Positions 33,701 through 41,056 of a stretch of DNA of 41,688 nt are shown here, piece after piece. The notes under the pieces are model-generated. The model did not search any database, was not told the origin of the DNA, and saw only the letters and a list, made by a program, of their open reading frames with translations. Made by a program: the position numbers and the translations under genes. How positions within the stretch are numbered: position 1 is the stretch's first letter; every line of letters starts with the position of its first letter. Source of the stretch: an uncultured Lachnospiraceae bacterium (GTDB lineage: Bacteria; Bacillota; Clostridia; Lachnospirales; Lachnospiraceae); the NCBI GenBank assembly GCA_902789175.1, contig CADANF010000033.1, positions 1 to 41,688 of the forward strand, in the 5' to 3' direction.

Positions 33701-34970
33701 AAATGTACTGGTGGCAAGAGATATGGAATTCTTTACTCTTATGTTGCTGCCAATACCTCTACTTAAATCAGTTACAGAGGTAATCCATAATAAATATAAG
33801 AAGATAGTGGACGTTGTAGCATTTGGCTCTCTTTTAATAAATGCTATTATAGTCTGCCTCGTTATTACAGGTCATGGAACACTCAGAAATTATCTGATGC
33901 TTACAGATCTTGTTATAATGATTGCCATGCTTACACCAATATATATCTTTATAAAGATATATATTAGTGACAGGTCGATGTATAAGAAATTAAAGAGTCT
34001 CGTGGTGATCCATGCCATAACTTACTTTTGTGGTCTGCTTGAAATTGTATCAACACTTTTCCTTGGGGATAAATTCGAAGGTAATTTCCTTGCGGCAGGT
34101 GCAGTTATATACGGTAGTGGAATATTTATCGAGATGATAAACAGACAGAGGATTACAGTTATAGAAAAACAAAAGATTGAGATTCAGGACAGGATAAAGA
34201 GTAACTATCTTGCAAATGTGGCAGGTCAGATAAGAACTCCTCTCAATGCTCTTCTTACTATGGATGAGATGATACTTTCAGAGACCAGAGAGTCAAATAT
34301 TGCCGGATATGCTGAAGAAATAAGGCTCCAGGGGCTTAAACTTACAAAGATCATTAATGCTATCATTGAGTATTCAAGGGTCAGGGGAAAAGTAGATCAA
34401 TATGAAGAATCTCCTTATGAACAAAGAATTCTGGAAAAGAAAGATCTAAAAGGAAAGATATTTGATGAAGAAAAGCTTAAAGGACTTACAGATATCCTTC
34501 TTGAGGAAAAAAATACAGATGAATTGTCTCGGGATTCGATAAAAGAGGACGATAAGGAAGAAAATTATGATACAGAAGAGCTAACCGATAAGGGATTTGA
34601 TACAGAAACAGTAATAAAGAATCTTAGTCAGTCCGGGGACTTTGATGTGGATAAGGGGCTTCGTTATTGTGCTGATGATAAAGAGTTTTATGTTGAAGTA
34701 GTCGAGAGATATATCTATGAAAACAGCCTTGATAAGATAGACAGGCTGTTTAAGGATAAAGATTGGGAAAATTACAGGATCTTAGTTCATGCCTTAAAGG
34801 CTACATCCTATACCATTGGCGCAGATCATATGGGAGATAAGGCTAAAGAAATGGAATATTTTGTTAAGGAAGGAAATATAGAGGCTGTAGAAAAAGACCA
34901 TGAAAAGATGATGGATGATTTTAATTCATTTATCGAAAGACTAAAGAAATATACAGGCTTAACAAAATGA
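30738..34970 (+). CDS. Two-sensor hybrid histidine kinase with receiver, second membrane module, degenerate HisKA and HPt
   Basis: ATG 30738 is chosen for the AGGGG just upstream, giving 1410 residues. Order of parts: a first multi-helix membrane region (about 12-255); a coiled coil (about 265-298); HisKA with His305 (NMSHEIRTPINAIL); an ATPase domain with Asn422 (LLSNAIKYT), DTGSGI and GTGLGL; a receiver with Asp609 (IIFLDDMMPEMDG) and Lys in YLPKP. A charged linker leads to a membrane helix (about 742-762), an outside domain of about 165 residues (764-928), then a second multi-helix block (about 929-1140). A second HisKA-like stretch follows, in which the phospho-acceptor is Gln1164 (NVAGQIRTPLNALL). 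No second ATPase domain is present. The end is an HPt domain with His1351 (LVHALKATSYTIGA). A full phosphorelay from His305 to Asp609 to His1351 is thus possible in one chain. The outside domain is beta-rich; I could not name its ligand. Confidence 0.85.
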   Translation: MNSRKESGKRYRPIVQVLIILIFLASGIMLGYILKSYAGDKISPERVCDALIFFTGVFFWILHIIRKISKSGSKGMEYISVACIVMALYYFLENDIVTLFKGNELTTTAVIALVNIIVSAFITIYYYNKFSKVFRYGFLIPAIIEIINAIVYTLIYIFEIVPMWLAADFSRLVLVITLVIMGLKIALNARSKKEQNYKYTMIMDISGIVIFAYTLMSDVINNVSLSPSGFNAISRYGATFYVLMSFLGHIREIIIENRGLESENERLLQQTIDNERRLLEEARSEKEKAEADNVAKSLFLANMSHEIRTPINAILGMNTMIRREAMSSDVKEYADNVDTAAHSLLSLINDILDFSKIESGKMDIVPTKYKLYDLIKEVYIMAKERAGNKSIRLELLNDPNLPTELYGDEVRIREILMNLLSNAIKYTKEGTVTLRLSMLEIRDPDIWFIIEVEDTGSGIKAENLTKIFDSFKRVDEKKNKNIEGTGLGLNITKNIVEMMGGTIDVTSEYEVGSVFKVEIPQTIVSSKKVGNMTEKMEEESSESKRVSDIYRSKVFAPKARILVVDDVEMNIRVFKALLKNSGMQIDSTTKGGEAVELIRENHYDIIFLDDMMPEMDGKDVLFKIKKLSKDENFINRDTAVVMLTANAVTGARENYLSMGFDEYLPKPIKDSELEDMIIKLLPKEKTENTRVLYEAEVRHKNKSRITEVLNEDTEILRREYHREREEAEIKETSSKKKKDIRMVLYGVGYSFFGLILLAFFFSNYGSSYTKFGLDNDSYIVMTDGWTITSNGQTIKNAQIPNKLQDIGADKDVVISNKIPETVKLDTDGKNKIDILNDPDTYQLFIYSKGQDIKVLLDGEEIYSYKYQENSLFNEKFAPNIWIPVNVPRDAEGKTIEIHYHMTRNESSKISRVIYGDRLSIAKMIIKDNMFLILSLFVMVVMAIGCIVYYLANNLKKEDGKGFLYIAITMLFVSIWCLVQCDVRQLVFKNVLVARDMEFFTLMLLPIPLLKSVTEVIHNKYKKIVDVVAFGSLLINAIIVCLVITGHGTLRNYLMLTDLVIMIAMLTPIYIFIKIYISDRSMYKKLKSLVVIHAITYFCGLLEIVSTLFLGDKFEGNFLAAGAVIYGSGIFIEMINRQRITVIEKQKIEIQDRIKSNYLANVAGQIRTPLNALLTMDEMILSETRESNIAGYAEEIRLQGLKLTKIINAIIEYSRVRGKVDQYEESPYEQRILEKKDLKGKIFDEEKLKGLTDILLEEKNTDELSRDSIKEDDKEENYDTEELTDKGFDTETVIKNLSQSGDFDVDKGLRYCADDKEFYVEVVERYIYENSLDKIDRLFKDKDWENYRILVHALKATSYTIGADHMGDKAKEMEYFVKEGNIEAVEKDHEKMMDDFNSFIERLKKYTGLTK

Positions 34971-34990
34971 ACAATAAAAAAAGAAATGAG

Positions 34991-35032
34991 TGTAAAATTT
35001 TCGCCAATCCGCAGAAAATGATGTAAAATTTT
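34991..35032 (+). repeat. Direct repeats upstream of the Liv promoter
   Basis: TGTAAAATTTT occurs at 34991-35001 and again at 35022-35032, 31 bp apart, about three helix turns, ending 11 bp before the -35 box. A related palindrome, GTAAAA-GAT-TTTTAC, lies downstream of the -10 box at 35081-35095. Together they look like sites for one regulator, perhaps nitrogen- or amino-acid-responsive, but no regulator gene is near. Confidence 0.4.
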
Positions 35033-35042
35033 AATTCATCTA

Positions 35043-35071
35043 TTGCATAATAAAAAATCCTATAGTATAGT
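35043..35071 (+). promoter_or_regulatory. Promoter of the Liv transporter operon
   Basis: TTGCAT at 35043-35048 and TATAGT at 35066-35071 have a 17-base spacer; the -10 box matches five of six positions. The transcript would start near 35078 and carry the GTAAAA-GAT-TTTTAC palindrome at its 5' end. Confidence 0.6.
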
Positions 35072-35116
35072 AATGAAATCGTAAAAGATTTTTACACTAT
35101 AAAAGGAGTGATTAAC

Positions 35117-36325
35117 ATGAAGATGAAGAAGTTCGCAGGACTTGTTCTTGCAACAGCAATGACAGCATCACTTTTTGCTGGCTGTGGAAATTCAAATAAT
35201 GGCAGTGAGACTGGAAAGTCGGCATCTGACTCTAGCGCAGGCGTTGAACCAACAGGCGATGGTCCTGCATGGAAGATAGGTGCTATCGGACCTCTTACAG
35301 GTGCTGGTGCAAACTATGGTAATGCGGTATGTGACGCGGCAGAACTTGCTATTAAGGAGATCAATGCAGCAGGCGGTATCAATGGTTATCAGATAGCCTA
35401 TAAGAAGGAAGATGATGAGCTTGATAATGAGAAGTCAGTAAATGCTTACAATGCACTTAAGGACTGGGGCATGCAGATCCTTGTGGGACCTACAACATCT
35501 GATTGTACAATAGCTGTATCTGAATTAACAAAGGCAGATAATGTCTTCCAGATCACACCATCAGGATCAGCAGTTGAATGCACAAAGTATGATAATGTAT
35601 ATCGTGTTTGTTTCGCAGATCCAGCTCAGGGTGCTAAATCAGCTGAATATATCGGAACACATAACCTTGCTAAGAAGGTAGGTATCATTTATGACAGTTC
35701 AACAACTTATTCAAGTGGTATTGAACAGTCTTTTGTAGAAGAAGCAAAGAATCAGGGCGTTGAAGTTGTTGCAGCAGAGGCTTTCACAGCTGATACAAAG
35801 ACTGATTTCACAGCTCAGCTTCAGAAGATGAAGGATTCAGGTGCTGAACTTGTATTTCTTCCAATTTACTATACAGAAGCTGCTACAATTCTTACTCAGG
35901 CTTCATCAATGGGACTTTCAGTGAAGTGGTTCGGATGTGACGGTCTCGATGGTATGCTGGATATGGATAACTTCGATGCTTCACTTGCAGAAGGAGTAAT
36001 GCTTCTTACACCATTTGCTGCAGACGCAACAGATGATCTTACAACTAAATTCGTTTCTTCATATAAGGAAGCTTATAAGGTGACACCTAATCAGTTTGCG
36101 GCAGATTCTTATGATGCAGTATATGCACTTAAGGCTGCATTAGAGAAGGCTGATCTTAAACCTGATGCTTCAGTAGCTGATATAACAGCAGCACTTAAGA
36201 CTAATATGACAGAGATCGAACTGGCAGGTCTTACAGGAAATATTAAATGGACAGCAGACGGAGAACCAGATAAGAATCCTAAAGCTGTTGTGATAAAGAA
36301 CGGTACATACGTTTCAATGGAGTAG
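35117..36325 (+). CDS. Branched-chain amino acid ABC transporter substrate-binding lipoprotein
   Basis: ATG 35117 is preferred since AAGGAG lies eight bases upstream; the GTG at 35108 overlaps that site. The 402-residue protein has a lipobox (SLFAGCGN) and a Ser/Gly linker. The periplasmic-binding fold starts at WKIGAIGPLTGAGANYGNAVCDAAELAIKEINAAGG, the clear signature of LivJ/LivK-like proteins, and continues with KVGIIYDSSTTYSSGIEQSF and FAADSYDAVYALKAAL. It catches leucine, isoleucine, valine or a related amino acid. A stable hairpin after the gene separates it from the four transport genes, typical for making more binding protein than permease. Confidence 0.9.
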   Translation: MKMKKFAGLVLATAMTASLFAGCGNSNNGSETGKSASDSSAGVEPTGDGPAWKIGAIGPLTGAGANYGNAVCDAAELAIKEINAAGGINGYQIAYKKEDDELDNEKSVNAYNALKDWGMQILVGPTTSDCTIAVSELTKADNVFQITPSGSAVECTKYDNVYRVCFADPAQGAKSAEYIGTHNLAKKVGIIYDSSTTYSSGIEQSFVEEAKNQGVEVVAAEAFTADTKTDFTAQLQKMKDSGAELVFLPIYYTEAATILTQASSMGLSVKWFGCDGLDGMLDMDNFDASLAEGVMLLTPFAADATDDLTTKFVSSYKEAYKVTPNQFAADSYDAVYALKAALEKADLKPDASVADITAALKTNMTEIELAGLTGNIKWTADGEPDKNPKAVVIKNGTYVSME

Positions 36326-36342
36326 ATCCATAATATTTACTT

Positions 36343-36372
36343 AAACTCCCGCATAGTAATATGCGGGAGTTT
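36343..36372 (+). terminator. Hairpin between binding-protein and permease genes
   Basis: AAACTCCCGCATA and TATGCGGGAGTTT form a perfect 13-bp stem with a GTAA loop. No T-run follows (the next bases are GTGC), so it is more likely an RNA-stabilising or partial-termination element than a full stop. It would explain higher levels of the binding protein. Confidence 0.7.
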
Positions 36373-36453
36373 GTGCTATAAATATATTTGTATGAAGCGG
36401 ATTTTACATAAAAAATTCTGCTTAAAAACTAAAATGATGAGGGAGTTTAAGGT

Positions 36454-37341
36454 ATGGTCAGTTTTATAACTAATCTGATTAATGGATTAAGCCTTGGAAG
36501 TATTTATGCTCTTATAGCAATAGGATACACTATGGTATATGGTATTGCTAAGATGCTGAATTTTGCCCATGGTGATATCATCATGGTTGGAGCATATATT
36601 GCTTTCACAATAATAACAACATTAAAGTTACCTATAGCTTTAGGTATAGCAGCGGCAATAATAGGATGCCTGATCTTAGGTGTAACAGTAGAAAAGATAG
36701 CTTATAAACCTCTTAGAAAGGCAGGTTCTCCATTAGCTGTTCTTATTACAGCCATCGGTGTCAGCTATTTTCTTCAAAATGCGGCACTTCTTATATTTGG
36801 AGCAGATCCAAAAATGTTCTCAAGTGTAGTGCCTGTTTCTATAAGAACAATAAAGATAGGAGAATTTACTATTCCTGGAACTACAATACTTAGTATTGTG
36901 ATAAGCATTCTTCTTGTTCTTTTCCTTCAATTTTTTATCAATAAAACAAAACCGGGTCAGGCAATGCTTGCAGTGGCTCAGGATAGAGATGCTGCTTCAC
37001 TTATGGGAATCAGCGTAAATGGTATCATATCTCTTACATTTGCTATAGGTTCAGCTATGGCAGGTGTGGCAGGGGTGCTTCTTTGCTCAGCATATCCTTC
37101 ACTTAACCCATATACCGGAGCCATGCCTGGTATCAAAGCCTTTGTTGCAGCGGTACTTGGTGGTATAGGCTCAGTACCTGGAGCAATGATCGGCGGCCTT
37201 CTACTGGGTATTATCGAAAACTTAAGTAAGACATATATTTCTTCACAGCTTTCAGATGCCATAGTATTCAGCGTACTTATTATCGTACTTTTAGTTAAAC
37301 CTACAGGCCTTATGGGTAAGGTCGTTCAGGAAAAGGTTTAG
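36454..37341 (+). CDS. livH: Branched-chain amino acid ABC transporter permease, LivH type
   Basis: A 295-residue membrane protein with about eight helices. Signature strings include NGLSLGSIYALIAIGYTMVYGIAKMLNFAHGDIIMVGAYIA at the start, AVAQDRDAASLMGISVNGIISLTFAIGSAMAGVAG, and GIKAFVAAVLGGIGSVPGAMIGG, all classic for LivH. The ATG follows GAGGGAG by eight bases. The livM-type gene starts 11 bp downstream. It forms the membrane channel with LivM for leucine, isoleucine or valine import. Confidence 0.92.
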   Translation: MVSFITNLINGLSLGSIYALIAIGYTMVYGIAKMLNFAHGDIIMVGAYIAFTIITTLKLPIALGIAAAIIGCLILGVTVEKIAYKPLRKAGSPLAVLITAIGVSYFLQNAALLIFGADPKMFSSVVPVSIRTIKIGEFTIPGTTILSIVISILLVLFLQFFINKTKPGQAMLAVAQDRDAASLMGISVNGIISLTFAIGSAMAGVAGVLLCSAYPSLNPYTGAMPGIKAFVAAVLGGIGSVPGAMIGGLLLGIIENLSKTYISSQLSDAIVFSVLIIVLLVKPTGLMGKVVQEKV

Positions 37342-37352
37342 GAGGTGGTAAG

Positions 37353-38405
37353 ATGGCTAAATTACTTAAAAATAAAACGACAAAGAATAATCTTATTACG
37401 ATTCTCGGCCTTGTTGCAATATATGTGGCTGTTATGATCTGTAATGGTGCAGGCCTTATTAATAACCATATTGGCGGCCTTCTGGTCCCATTTTGTGTTT
37501 ATTCAACCATGGCTGTATCTTTAAATCTTATAGTAGGTATTCTGGGAGACCTTTCTTTAGGTCATGCCGGATTTATGTGCATTGGTGCATTTACATCAGC
37601 TTATTTTTCTAAGGCTATGGCGGATGCACTTCCAATGGTCCCAAGATTTATCATTGCGGTGATCATCGGAGCCGTCTTTGCTGCATTATTTGGATTTATC
37701 ATTGGCATTCCTGTATTAAGACTCCACGGTGATTACCTTGCCATTGTTACTTTAGCTTTTGGTGAGATCATTAAAAATATCATAAATGCTCTTTATATGG
37801 GACGTACTGAGAGCGGCAGATTTATGATAACTCTTGATATATCAAAATCATCAGAGATAAAGGACAAGATGTTAAATGGTCCCCAGGGAATCACGGGGAT
37901 TCCTGTTTCGGCTACATTTACAGCGGGATTTATAATCCTTCTTTTAGCTGTTTTGGTTACTCTTAATCTCACAAATTCAAGAAGCGGAAGAGCAATAATG
38001 TCTATAAGAGATAATCGTATCGCTTCAGAATCTTTAGGCATAAATGTAACAAAATATAAGATGCTGGCATTTACTATCTCAGCTGCTATAGCAGGATGTG
38101 CAGGGGCTATTTATGCACATAATTCAACTATCCTTCAGGCTAAGTCTGAAAGATTCGGTTATAACATGTCAATCATGATCCTTGTATATGTGGTACTTGG
38201 TGGAATCGGATCTACAAGAGGTTCTATCATAGCAGCTGTAGTGCTTACTCTTATTCCTGAAGTCCTTAGATTTATCGGTAATTACAGAATGCTTATCTAC
38301 GCAGTCATTATGATCGCAATGATGATTATTAACTGGAATCCAAAATCAAGAGCTTTTATAGAAAAGCACAATCCATTTAAGAAAAAAGAAAAGGAGGTTG
38401 AATAA
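37353..38405 (+). CDS. livM: Branched-chain amino acid ABC transporter permease, LivM type
   Basis: A 350-residue permease with about ten helices. LivM motifs: YSTMAVSLNLIVGILGDLSLGHAGFMCIGAFTSAY, GIPVLRLHGDYLAIVTLAFGEIIKNI, SRSGRAIMSIRDNRIASESLGINVTKYKMLAFTISAAIAGCAGAIYA and YVVLGGIGSTRGSIIAA. The ATG follows GGAGGTGGT. Its TAA ends two bases before the ATG of the livG-type gene, and the LivG ribosome binding site lies inside its last codons. Confidence 0.92.
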   Translation: MAKLLKNKTTKNNLITILGLVAIYVAVMICNGAGLINNHIGGLLVPFCVYSTMAVSLNLIVGILGDLSLGHAGFMCIGAFTSAYFSKAMADALPMVPRFIIAVIIGAVFAALFGFIIGIPVLRLHGDYLAIVTLAFGEIIKNIINALYMGRTESGRFMITLDISKSSEIKDKMLNGPQGITGIPVSATFTAGFIILLLAVLVTLNLTNSRSGRAIMSIRDNRIASESLGINVTKYKMLAFTISAAIAGCAGAIYAHNSTILQAKSERFGYNMSIMILVYVVLGGIGSTRGSIIAAVVLTLIPEVLRFIGNYRMLIYAVIMIAMMIINWNPKSRAFIEKHNPFKKKEKEVE

Positions 38406-38406
38406 T

Positions 38407-39165
38407 ATGGCACTCCTTGAAGTTTCAAATCTTTCGATACAGTTCGGGGGACTAAGGGCTGTGGATGATTTTAATCTTAATATAGAAAAAGGTGAGTTAT
38501 ATGGTCTTATCGGTCCAAATGGAGCCGGTAAGACAACAGTGTTTAACCTTCTTACAGGTGAATATAAGCCTACAGAAGGTCTTATAAAGCTGGATGGAAA
38601 TGATATAACAGCCAAAAGTACAATAGAGATAAATCATTCAGGTATAGCAAGGACATTTCAGAATATAAGACTTTTCTCACAGCTTTCAGTTCTTGATAAT
38701 GTAAAGATTGGTCTTCACAATCAGTTTAAATATAGTACTTTGGCTGGAATTCTTCGTCTGCCTTCATATTTTAAGACGGAAAAAGCCATGGATGAAAAGG
38801 CTATGGAGCTTCTTTCAGTATTTGATTTAGACAAAGAAGCGGACACTATAGCAAGTAATCTTCCTTATGGTAAGCAGAGAAAGTTAGAGATCGCTAGAGC
38901 TATGGCGACTAATCCTAAGCTGCTTCTTCTGGATGAGCCGGCTGCGGGTATGAATCCAAATGAAACAGAAGATCTGATGAAAAATATCAGTTACATCAGA
39001 ATGAATTATGGTATGACAATCCTTCTTATCGAGCATGATATGAAACTCGTATCAGGTATCTGCGAAAAACTTACAGTCCTTAATTTTGGACGGGTTCTTG
39101 CAGAAGGAGAGACTAAAGATGTATTGTCGGATCCGGAAGTAATAAAAGCATATCTTGGAGAATAA
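38407..39165 (+). CDS. livG: Branched-chain amino acid ABC transporter ATPase, LivG type
   Basis: ATG 38407 is chosen because AAGGAGG (38391-38397) sits nine bases upstream; a TTG at 38398 would touch that site. The 252 residues start MALLEVSNLSIQFGGLRAVDDFNL. Walker A is GPNGAGKTTVFNLLTGEY, the Q-loop ARTFQNIRLF, the signature region LPYGKQRKLEIARA (the LivG variant) and Walker B LLLLDEPAAGMNP. It pairs with the LivF-type ATPase in the importer. Confidence 0.93.
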   Translation: MALLEVSNLSIQFGGLRAVDDFNLNIEKGELYGLIGPNGAGKTTVFNLLTGEYKPTEGLIKLDGNDITAKSTIEINHSGIARTFQNIRLFSQLSVLDNVKIGLHNQFKYSTLAGILRLPSYFKTEKAMDEKAMELLSVFDLDKEADTIASNLPYGKQRKLEIARAMATNPKLLLLDEPAAGMNPNETEDLMKNISYIRMNYGMTILLIEHDMKLVSGICEKLTVLNFGRVLAEGETKDVLSDPEVIKAYLGE

Positions 39166-39177
39166 GAGAGGGAGTAT

Positions 39178-39891
39178 ATGTCAGAATTATTAAAAGTAGA
39201 AAATCTGCAAGTTAATTATGGTGTTATCCCTGCCCTTAAAGGAATAAGCTTCACTGTAAATCAGGGAGAAGTAGTGGCTCTTATCGGTGCAAATGGTGCT
39301 GGTAAGACAACAACTCTTCATACAGTAACAGGACTTGTAGAAAAAAAAGGCGGCACAGTAACATTTGATGGTAAGGATATTACAAATGTGCCAGCTCATA
39401 AATTGGTTAAATTGGGTATCGCCCATGTTCCAGAAGGCCGTCGTGTATTTCCGGAACTTACTGTTTATCAGAATCTTCTTCTTGGGGCTTATACAAGAAA
39501 AGATTCAAAAGAAAAACAGGATACTTTAGCAGAGATTTATGAGAGATTCCCAAGACTTAAAGAACGTCTTAATCAGTTCGCAGGAACTCTTTCAGGTGGT
39601 GAGCAGCAGATGCTTGCTATGGGCCGCGCCCTTATGTCAAAGCCTAAGATGATCCTTATGGATGAGCCATCTATGGGACTTTCTCCTATCTTTGTTAATG
39701 AGATTTTTGATATAATAGAAAGTGTATCAAAGGCAGGAACTACAGTTCTTTTAGTAGAGCAGAACGCAAATAAGGCTCTTGCCATAGCTGACAGGGCTTA
39801 CGTTCTTGAAACAGGTGCCATCACTATGGAAGGAAAGGCATCGGATCTTCTTAATGATGACAGGATCCGCAAGGCTTATCTGGGAGAATAA
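39178..39891 (+). CDS. livF: Branched-chain amino acid ABC transporter ATPase, LivF type
   Basis: A 237-residue ATPase starting MSELLKVENLQVNYGVIPALKGISF. Walker A is GANGAGKTTTLHTVTGLV, the conserved LGIAHVPEGRRVFPELTVYQNLLLGAY is the LivF signature, followed by LSGGEQQMLAMGRALM, Walker B MILMDEPSMGLSP and the switch region VLLVEQNA. The ATG lies 12 bp after livG with GAGAGGGAG upstream. It completes a five-part importer (one binding protein, two permeases, two ATPases). Confidence 0.93.
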   Translation: MSELLKVENLQVNYGVIPALKGISFTVNQGEVVALIGANGAGKTTTLHTVTGLVEKKGGTVTFDGKDITNVPAHKLVKLGIAHVPEGRRVFPELTVYQNLLLGAYTRKDSKEKQDTLAEIYERFPRLKERLNQFAGTLSGGEQQMLAMGRALMSKPKMILMDEPSMGLSPIFVNEIFDIIESVSKAGTTVLLVEQNANKALAIADRAYVLETGAITMEGKASDLLNDDRIRKAYLGE

Positions 39892-39983
39892 AGAACTGGA
39901 TGGAATAATGAGGTTAGAAACTGATACTTTAATTCCGTGGAATAAAGAAATCAGATACTAACAAAAAGAATAGGGGGCTATAT

Positions 39984-40634
39984 ATGAATCAGAAGATTAC
40001 AATAGCGATTAATAGAGAATATGGGTCCGGCGGACGTACAATAGGTGAGATGATCGCAAAAGAGCTGGGAATTCATTATTATGATAAGGAATTGGTAAAG
40101 CTTGCGGCTGAGGATTCAGGTATAAATGAAGCTTTATTTAATAAAGCTTTATCAGAATTTAAAGGAACACCGATTTTTTCTCTGGGACATGACATTTATG
40201 ATGGAAAGGTCCTTTCACCAAATGATAAGGATTATACATCACCTGAGAATCTCTTTGCCTGCCAGGCAAAGGTTATAAGAGACCTTTCAGAAAGGGAATC
40301 ATGCGTTGTTGTAGGCCATGGAGCCTGCCACGCCTTAAAGGACAGAAGCAATGTGGTCCGTGTATTTGTCCATGCGCCGGATGATTTCCTCTTGAAACAG
40401 GCACGCCTCAGACTTTCCATGTCCGATAAGGAATTGGAAAAGTACGTGGAAAAAGAGAATAAGAGACGTTCAGAGTACTTTTATTATTACACAGGAGAGA
40501 AGTGGGATGATGCCCATAATTATGATCTTTGCCTTGAGTCTTCAAAGCTGGGATTTGAAAAATGCTGTGAGATAATAAAAGGATATATGAAGGTAAGATT
40601 CGACGGACTGGATTTTGAAACAGGGGAGTTCTAA
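39984..40634 (+). CDS. Cytidylate-kinase-like protein (second copy)
   Basis: A 216-residue protein with N-terminus ITIAINREYGSGGRTIGEMIAKELGIHYYDKELVKLAAEDSGI, the canonical cytidylate-kinase-like P-loop region, complete here. Also present are ESCVVVGHGACHALKDR, a charged lid-like region (DKELEKYVEKENKRRSEYFYYYTGEKWDDAHNYDLCLESSKLGFEKC), as in the family. It is related to the copy at 30032-30619 and likewise closes a transport operon (92 bp after livF). The ATG has TAGGGGG upstream. Function: probably a small-molecule or nucleotide kinase; the true substrate is unknown. Confidence 0.82.
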   Translation: MNQKITIAINREYGSGGRTIGEMIAKELGIHYYDKELVKLAAEDSGINEALFNKALSEFKGTPIFSLGHDIYDGKVLSPNDKDYTSPENLFACQAKVIRDLSERESCVVVGHGACHALKDRSNVVRVFVHAPDDFLLKQARLRLSMSDKELEKYVEKENKRRSEYFYYYTGEKWDDAHNYDLCLESSKLGFEKCCEIIKGYMKVRFDGLDFETGEF

Positions 40635-40635
40635 C

Positions 40636-40707
40636 GAACGCCAAATTATAAAGACAACCGGACGCCAAAAAATAAAGATAACCGGACGCCAAAATATAAA
40701 GACATTC
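40636..40707 (+). repeat. Three tandem copies of a 24-bp repeat
   Basis: Units at 40636-40659, 40660-40683 and 40684-40707 each begin G[AG]ACGCCAAA and contain ATAAAGA. Units differ at a few positions, mostly in the middle and the last few bases. They start one base after the kinase-like stop codon and end just before a terminator. No coding role is likely; a protein-binding array or a recent slippage product is possible. Confidence 0.75.
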
Positions 40708-40711
40708 AAGC

Positions 40712-40757
40712 AATCCCTCCAGCGGGCTAAAACATGCCCTTTGGAGGGATTCTTTCA
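40712..40757 (+). terminator. Bidirectional-looking terminator after the Liv operon
   Basis: AATCCCTCCA (40712-40721) pairs perfectly with TGGAGGGATT (40742-40751), and an inner GGGC/GCCC extends the stem. The 3' tail is TCTTTC followed by TCTTTTATT, so it should end transcription on the + strand. Confidence 0.8.
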
Positions 40758-41056
40758 TGTCTTTTATTATATTTTGGCTGGGGATGGCTAATTTATTTAG
40801 TGTCCGAAATTAAATTACTAGAAAATGCGGAAATACGCAAAAAATAGTAATAAGAACATTGACAATGATAATTGTGCAATGTGCAAAAAAATGTTTGTTA
40901 GATATGTAGAAAGTGGTTAAATTATATTGATTTTAAAGTTTGACAGTATTAATATCTGATTTGTTTAAAAGTTGTTCCCAATGGGAACTAATAATTTTTT
41001 GTCATAATGGTAACGTTTTCATGGCAAAAGGAAAACCAAGGAGGATTTTGAAAGGT
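40758..41056 (+). promoter_or_regulatory. Regulatory region before the Esx/T7SS genes
   Basis: A 299-bp non-coding stretch. It has a consensus TTGACA at 40940-40945 with TTTAAA 18 bases on (40964-40969). A second TTGACA at 40859-40864 has no good -10 partner. GTTCCC-AAT-GGGAAC at 40974-40988 is a perfect palindrome placed over the predicted transcript start. GGTAACGTT at 41009-41017 repeats nine bases of the pilin-promoter operator. No RNA gene or ORF of note is visible. Confidence 0.4.
40974..40988 (+). promoter_or_regulatory. Palindromic operator candidate
   Basis: GTTCCC-AAT-GGGAAC is a perfect 15-bp inverted repeat at the expected start of the T7SS transcript, five bases downstream of the candidate -10 box (TTTAAA). 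A repressor bound here would block transcription. The protein that would bind is unknown. Confidence 0.4.

Noticed and set aside
40636-40707. CRISPR array
   Set aside because: The repeats are directly adjacent without spacers and no cas gene is near.
40408-40758. Minus-strand reading frame with a LASG-x-LY repeat
   Set aside because: The repeat is only the translation of the 24-bp DNA repeats, the frame overlaps the kinase-like gene and a terminator, and it lacks a good ribosome binding site.
41009-41017. GGTAACGTT before WXG100 as proof of co-regulation with the pilin
   Set aside because: Nine shared bases can occur by chance in a window of this size, and only half of the palindrome is present.
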